From assembly GCA_964532155.1 (NCBI GenBank), contig CAZHGN010000050.1:1-9468 (forward strand): a DNA stretch of 9,468 nucleotides, given 5' to 3'. The translations under genes were made by a program, and so were the position numbers. Below, one piece after another: positions 6,779 through 9,468 of the stretch. The stretch's first letter is position 1. The number at the start of each line of letters is the position of its first letter. The stretch is from HGM11416 sp964532155. GTDB taxonomy: Bacteria > Bacillota > Clostridia > Christensenellales > Borkfalkiaceae. The notes under the pieces were generated by a model. That model was not told where the DNA came from and did no database searches. It saw only the letters and a program-made list of their open reading frames with translations.

Positions 6779-9349
6779 TTACGCTTCTTTCTTATATTCG
6801 GCAGTAAGGTCACCATCATGGGATTTTACATATTTAGCCCATTCTGCATCGGTATAATGAGTTTCCATATATCTGATTCCGCCGTAACCCATAAACGTAT
6901 TGTACTCGTCGGTAATCTGAGTGAATTTCGGGCTAAGCAACGAACCATCGTATTCGCCGATAAGCATAACGGAATAACTCTTCTTGATAACCTGTTCTTC
7001 CAAAGCCGCCAAGATGACCAACCTTGCTTCGGCAGGAGCAAAGCCTGCATCCCAGTTATACTTGTAAGGAGCACCCTTCTCCTCAGCCAAACCGTTGAGG
7101 CAGAAGAACCAGTTTTGTACACTCATCGTAAGCGTTTCGCCTGCTTTTTCGTAATCGCCGGCGGGTAAGGTAAGCGTCATTTCAACCGCCGAAGTATCCC
7201 AATAGGTATGATAGTTCAAACTATCATCGGGGTCAACAAACGCACCGACTATATCGAACGGATTCAATGCGTTACCGCTAAAGCCGTAGCCGAAACCGAT
7301 TTGCGTTTTACCGGATCTAAATGCCTCCGCCCACTGAGCACCGGCGCTTGCATCGAACTCAACCGTAATTTTGCCTTCGAGATCAGTGTCTTTACAAAGT
7401 TCGTCGATAACTCCTTGTACGTAAAGAGCTCTTTCTCTCTGTTTTGCATTATCCAAGGAAGAACCGTAAACGATAGTTATACCTTTGCTTGAATCGTAGC
7501 CGTACTCTTCAGCATTATCCGTAAGTTTTTTATAAGCTTGTTTTACCAAATTTTTTGCAAGAGTAGGATTGTAACCGGTGAGCGATCTGTATGCAATGTC
7601 TAAGCTTGCACCGGTAATTTCCGCACCGTTAGACCACTTGCCGCTTTCGTCTTGAGTAAAGCCGTAAGCACGGAGCAATCCTTCTTTCGCGGCGGTCGTG
7701 TTACGGTAAACGCCTTGATCAGCCAACGTACTGCTGTTTTCAACGTCATAGAAATACATGCTGTTCATCAAACCGAGGCAAGCAACAGACGAGCCGGGCC
7801 AAATGGTTTCGACGACGTCTGCTCTATTCAAGGAATAAGACAAAGCCTGTCTGAATTCGTCTATAGCAAGGATACCGTTATTGTTCCCGCTTTTTGCTAA
7901 AACCAACTGATTGCCATACAATTGCATTCCGTACGTTCCGGTGCCGGGTGCATAGGTTGTATATTTGGAGTTTTGGTAATCTTCAATGTGTTCGCTATCG
8001 AGACCTGCCTCGTCAACTTCACCGGCAAGGAACTTCATCCATTGAGAGGGGGTTTCGGGAATACATTCGCAGAAGATGATATCAATTTTATATTGATTTT
8101 TATATTCATCCATGTTGTAGCCGTACCAGTTATCGTTTCTTACCAACTTATACGACTTACCACTCTGGAATTCGGACAATTTATACGGGCCCCAGCTTGC
8201 AGTAGTTGCAAGAGAAGAGTTGTAATTAGACGTCCACAAAGTAGAACCGGTTTCAGGTCTTTGTTTGCAGCTTTCGTACAAAGATTCTTTTACAAGGGGA
8301 AGGCTGGACATATAGTAAGCGGCAAGATAGGAAAGAGATCCGTCCTCTTTCAAGAACTTATACGCCTTATCGAGACAAATTACGATTGCATTGTCGCCAT
8401 CGGCATATACGCCGACGTCCGCCCAAGTAACGTCTCTTTCGGTATTTACTTCAGGAATAGCAAGCCAAGATTCATAAGACCCGCCAACTTCCGTATAACC
8501 GGCATACATACCAGTGGGCGAGAGATAGTCGTCCCAAAGCATTTTCCCGCTAAAAGCGTCCTGAATTTCCTTATTGGCCGGATCAGCCCAAGCTTCTACG
8601 CTATTATAAACCGTTTCATCTTTAATAGACACCCACTGAGAAATTACATTACCGCTGGCATCGACATATCCCTCAGCATTCCAAAACGTATAAACGTCGA
8701 TATAAATATCTGCATCTGCCTCTACAGCTTCCGCATTGGACTCATAACCCTTATCGCCGATTTTCGAATAAATAATAGCCAAGTTCTTATTGAAATAAGC
8801 TCTCGATTTCTTTACGCGAAGAGTATCGTAATAAGTGTTTGCTCTCGAGTTCATAAAGTCGGGGTTAAGCATTTCTTTCATCGAATATTCGAAAGAATGT
8901 GCGTCGATCTTAGTACCGTCGTCCCACTTTAAATCGCTTCGTAAAGTCATTTTCCAAGCGTAACCTCCGGCGGCTTTTTGTTCAGCCGTATAACCCCACT
9001 TCGCGTCAACGGTAGAAGTTACGTCCTCGATCTTGGTTACTGCGTCGTACTCGGTAACAAAACTACCGGCCACGATTGCATTAGCATCAACCGAACCGTC
9101 TTCCTTATACTTATGTCCGCCAAAGTCGAAATCGTAAGTAAAGAACGAACCTTGAATGTAGTTCATAATCTGCGTATCGTTGTTATCCGCATACGTAAGC
9201 TCGTTCCAGTTACTCGGCATAACGGCCGTAAACGAATTGTAAGTAACTGTATCGGGATCCGCAACGCTGCCCGAATCTTTCTTACAGCCGGACAAGCAAG
9301 CAACTGCCGTCAAAGCCGCAAGCATAATTGCTATTAACTTCTTTTTCAT
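6779..9349 (-). CDS. oppA: oligopeptide-binding lipoprotein OppA (SBP family 5), enlarged
   Basis: Extracytoplasmic receptor that captures peptides and hands them to OppB/OppC. The signal peptide is basic (KKK, 2-4) with a hydrophobic core and a lipobox LSGC (19-22), so Cys22 should be lipidated and anchored. Family 5 solute-binding motifs are clear: LRSDLKWDDGTKIDAHSFEY (136-155), GPYKLSEF (387-394) with RNDNWYG (404-410), and FRQALSYSLNRADVV (499-513). Length is 856 aa against about 540-660 for most OppA. The clearest excess is about 100 residues at roughly 170-308, between the first motif block and the strand AIVICLDKAYKFL (321-333). The rest is spread over smaller loops. The start is fixed by GGGAGG (9358-9363) 8 nt upstream and by the signal peptide. 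A CodY-like box lies just upstream and a strong terminator follows. Peptides are the likely cargo, but other family 5 ligands cannot be excluded. Confidence 0.95.
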   Translation of the reverse strand: MKKKLIAIMLAALTAVACLSGCKKDSGSVADPDTVTYNSFTAVMPSNWNELTYADNNDTQIMNYIQGSFFTYDFDFGGHKYKEDGSVDANAIVAGSFVTEYDAVTKIEDVTSTVDAKWGYTAEQKAAGGYAWKMTLRSDLKWDDGTKIDAHSFEYSMKEMLNPDFMNSRANTYYDTLRVKKSRAYFNKNLAIIYSKIGDKGYESNAEAVEADADIYIDVYTFWNAEGYVDASGNVISQWVSIKDETVYNSVEAWADPANKEIQDAFSGKMLWDDYLSPTGMYAGYTEVGGSYESWLAIPEVNTERDVTWADVGVYADGDNAIVICLDKAYKFLKEDGSLSYLAAYYMSSLPLVKESLYESCKQRPETGSTLWTSNYNSSLATTASWGPYKLSEFQSGKSYKLVRNDNWYGYNMDEYKNQYKIDIIFCECIPETPSQWMKFLAGEVDEAGLDSEHIEDYQNSKYTTYAPGTGTYGMQLYGNQLVLAKSGNNNGILAIDEFRQALSYSLNRADVVETIWPGSSVACLGLMNSMYFYDVENSSTLADQGVYRNTTAAKEGLLRAYGFTQDESGKWSNGAEITGASLDIAYRSLTGYNPTLAKNLVKQAYKKLTDNAEEYGYDSSKGITIVYGSSLDNAKQRERALYVQGVIDELCKDTDLEGKITVEFDASAGAQWAEAFRSGKTQIGFGYGFSGNALNPFDIVGAFVDPDDSLNYHTYWDTSAVEMTLTLPAGDYEKAGETLTMSVQNWFFCLNGLAEEKGAPYKYNWDAGFAPAEARLVILAALEEQVIKKSYSVMLIGEYDGSLLSPKFTQITDEYNTFMGYGGIRYMETHYTDAEWAKYVKSHDGDLTAEYKKEA

Positions 9350-9367
9350 AATATAAACCTCCCGTTA

Positions 9368-9382
9368 TATTGTCTGAAAATT
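9368..9382 (-). promoter_or_regulatory. CodY-like operator upstream of oppA
   Basis: The minus-strand 15-mer AATTTTCAGACAATA matches the CodY consensus AATTTTCWGAAAATT at 13 of 15 positions (mismatches at positions 11 and 15). It lies 18 nt before the oppA ATG, directly upstream of the ribosome binding site, and overlaps a candidate -10. CodY represses peptide uptake genes in several Firmicutes when branched-chain amino acids and GTP are plentiful. No codY gene is in the window, so regulation is inferred. Confidence 0.6.
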
Positions 9383-9385
9383 ATC
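9380..9385 (-). promoter_or_regulatory. weak candidate -10 box for oppA
   Basis: GATAAT (5 of 6 to TATAAT) on the minus strand would start the mRNA near 9373, inside the CodY-like box, with a leader of about 24 nt. No recognisable -35 lies 16-18 nt upstream. The real promoter may lie elsewhere in 9386-9468 or beyond the window. The rest of that stretch shows only a 10-bp T5A5 palindrome (9386-9395). Confidence 0.3.
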
Positions 9386-9468
9386 TTTTTAAAAACCCCT
9401 TTCTGCCGCAACAACCATGCCCCTTTGTCGGTATCGGTAAACACGCGATTTTTAGGTGTATGTTTTTC

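Noticed and set aside
7922..8932. 336-codon open frame on the plus strand inside oppA
   Set aside because: It lies opposite a convincing lipoprotein gene, has no recognisable domain or good ribosome binding site, and its Arg/Ile/Phe-rich content is that of a reverse-strand shadow.
1725..9349. Dipeptide (Dpp) or nickel (Nik) importer instead of Opp
   Set aside because: The OppD and OppF tails follow the Gram-positive Opp/Ami pattern and the receptor is far larger than NikA or DppA. Peptide length preference still cannot be read from the sequence.
9364..9369. TATAAC as the oppA -10 box
   Set aside because: It would place the mRNA start at or inside the ribosome binding site, leaving no usable leader.

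Overview
The window carries one complete minus-strand transport locus, an Opp/Ami-type oligopeptide ABC importer. Read in the direction of transcription (right to left), the order is oppA (lipoprotein receptor, 9349-6779), a strong intrinsic terminator and a 232-base leader, oppB and oppC (permeases), oppD and oppF (ATPases), then a small membrane protein resembling DUF3899 (448-41). No gene is supported on the plus strand. Every sizeable plus-strand reading frame lies opposite one of these genes and resembles no family.

The organism is most likely a Bacillota (Firmicutes) member, probably an uncultured, gut-type clostridium. The support is a moderate-to-low G+C content, GGAGG-type ribosome binding sites, a Gram-positive lipoprotein signal, C-terminal tails on OppD and OppF of the streptococcal/lactococcal AmiE/AmiF kind, a DUF3899-like protein (a family I know from Firmicutes), and a near-consensus CodY box before oppA. 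The genus cannot be fixed from this window.

Layout: 9468-9350 is the oppA upstream region, with a CodY-like 15-mer (9368-9382) between a weak -10 and the ribosome binding site. OppA is 856 aa. A 12-bp GC-rich terminator (6724-6752) follows it. The oppB leader (6547-6720) holds a long inverted repeat followed by six Ts, an 11-bp direct repeat and a perfect TATAAT. oppB, oppC, oppD and oppF are packed with gaps of 2 nt, 2 nt and a 14-nt overlap. The small gene follows after 21 nt with a GTG start.

How they work together: OppA captures peptides outside the membrane, OppB/OppC form the channel, and OppD/OppF power import. The terminator would let the receptor be made in excess over the transporter. 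The CodY-like site suggests repression when amino acids are plentiful.

The unusual part is size. OppD carries about 400 extra residues inside its helical subdomain, OppF about 110-125 extra between Walker A and the Q-loop, OppC about 200 extra outside the membrane, and OppA is well above normal length. All core catalytic motifs are intact, so this looks like a working importer with large lineage-specific additions on both sides of the membrane. I do not recognise any of the inserts.
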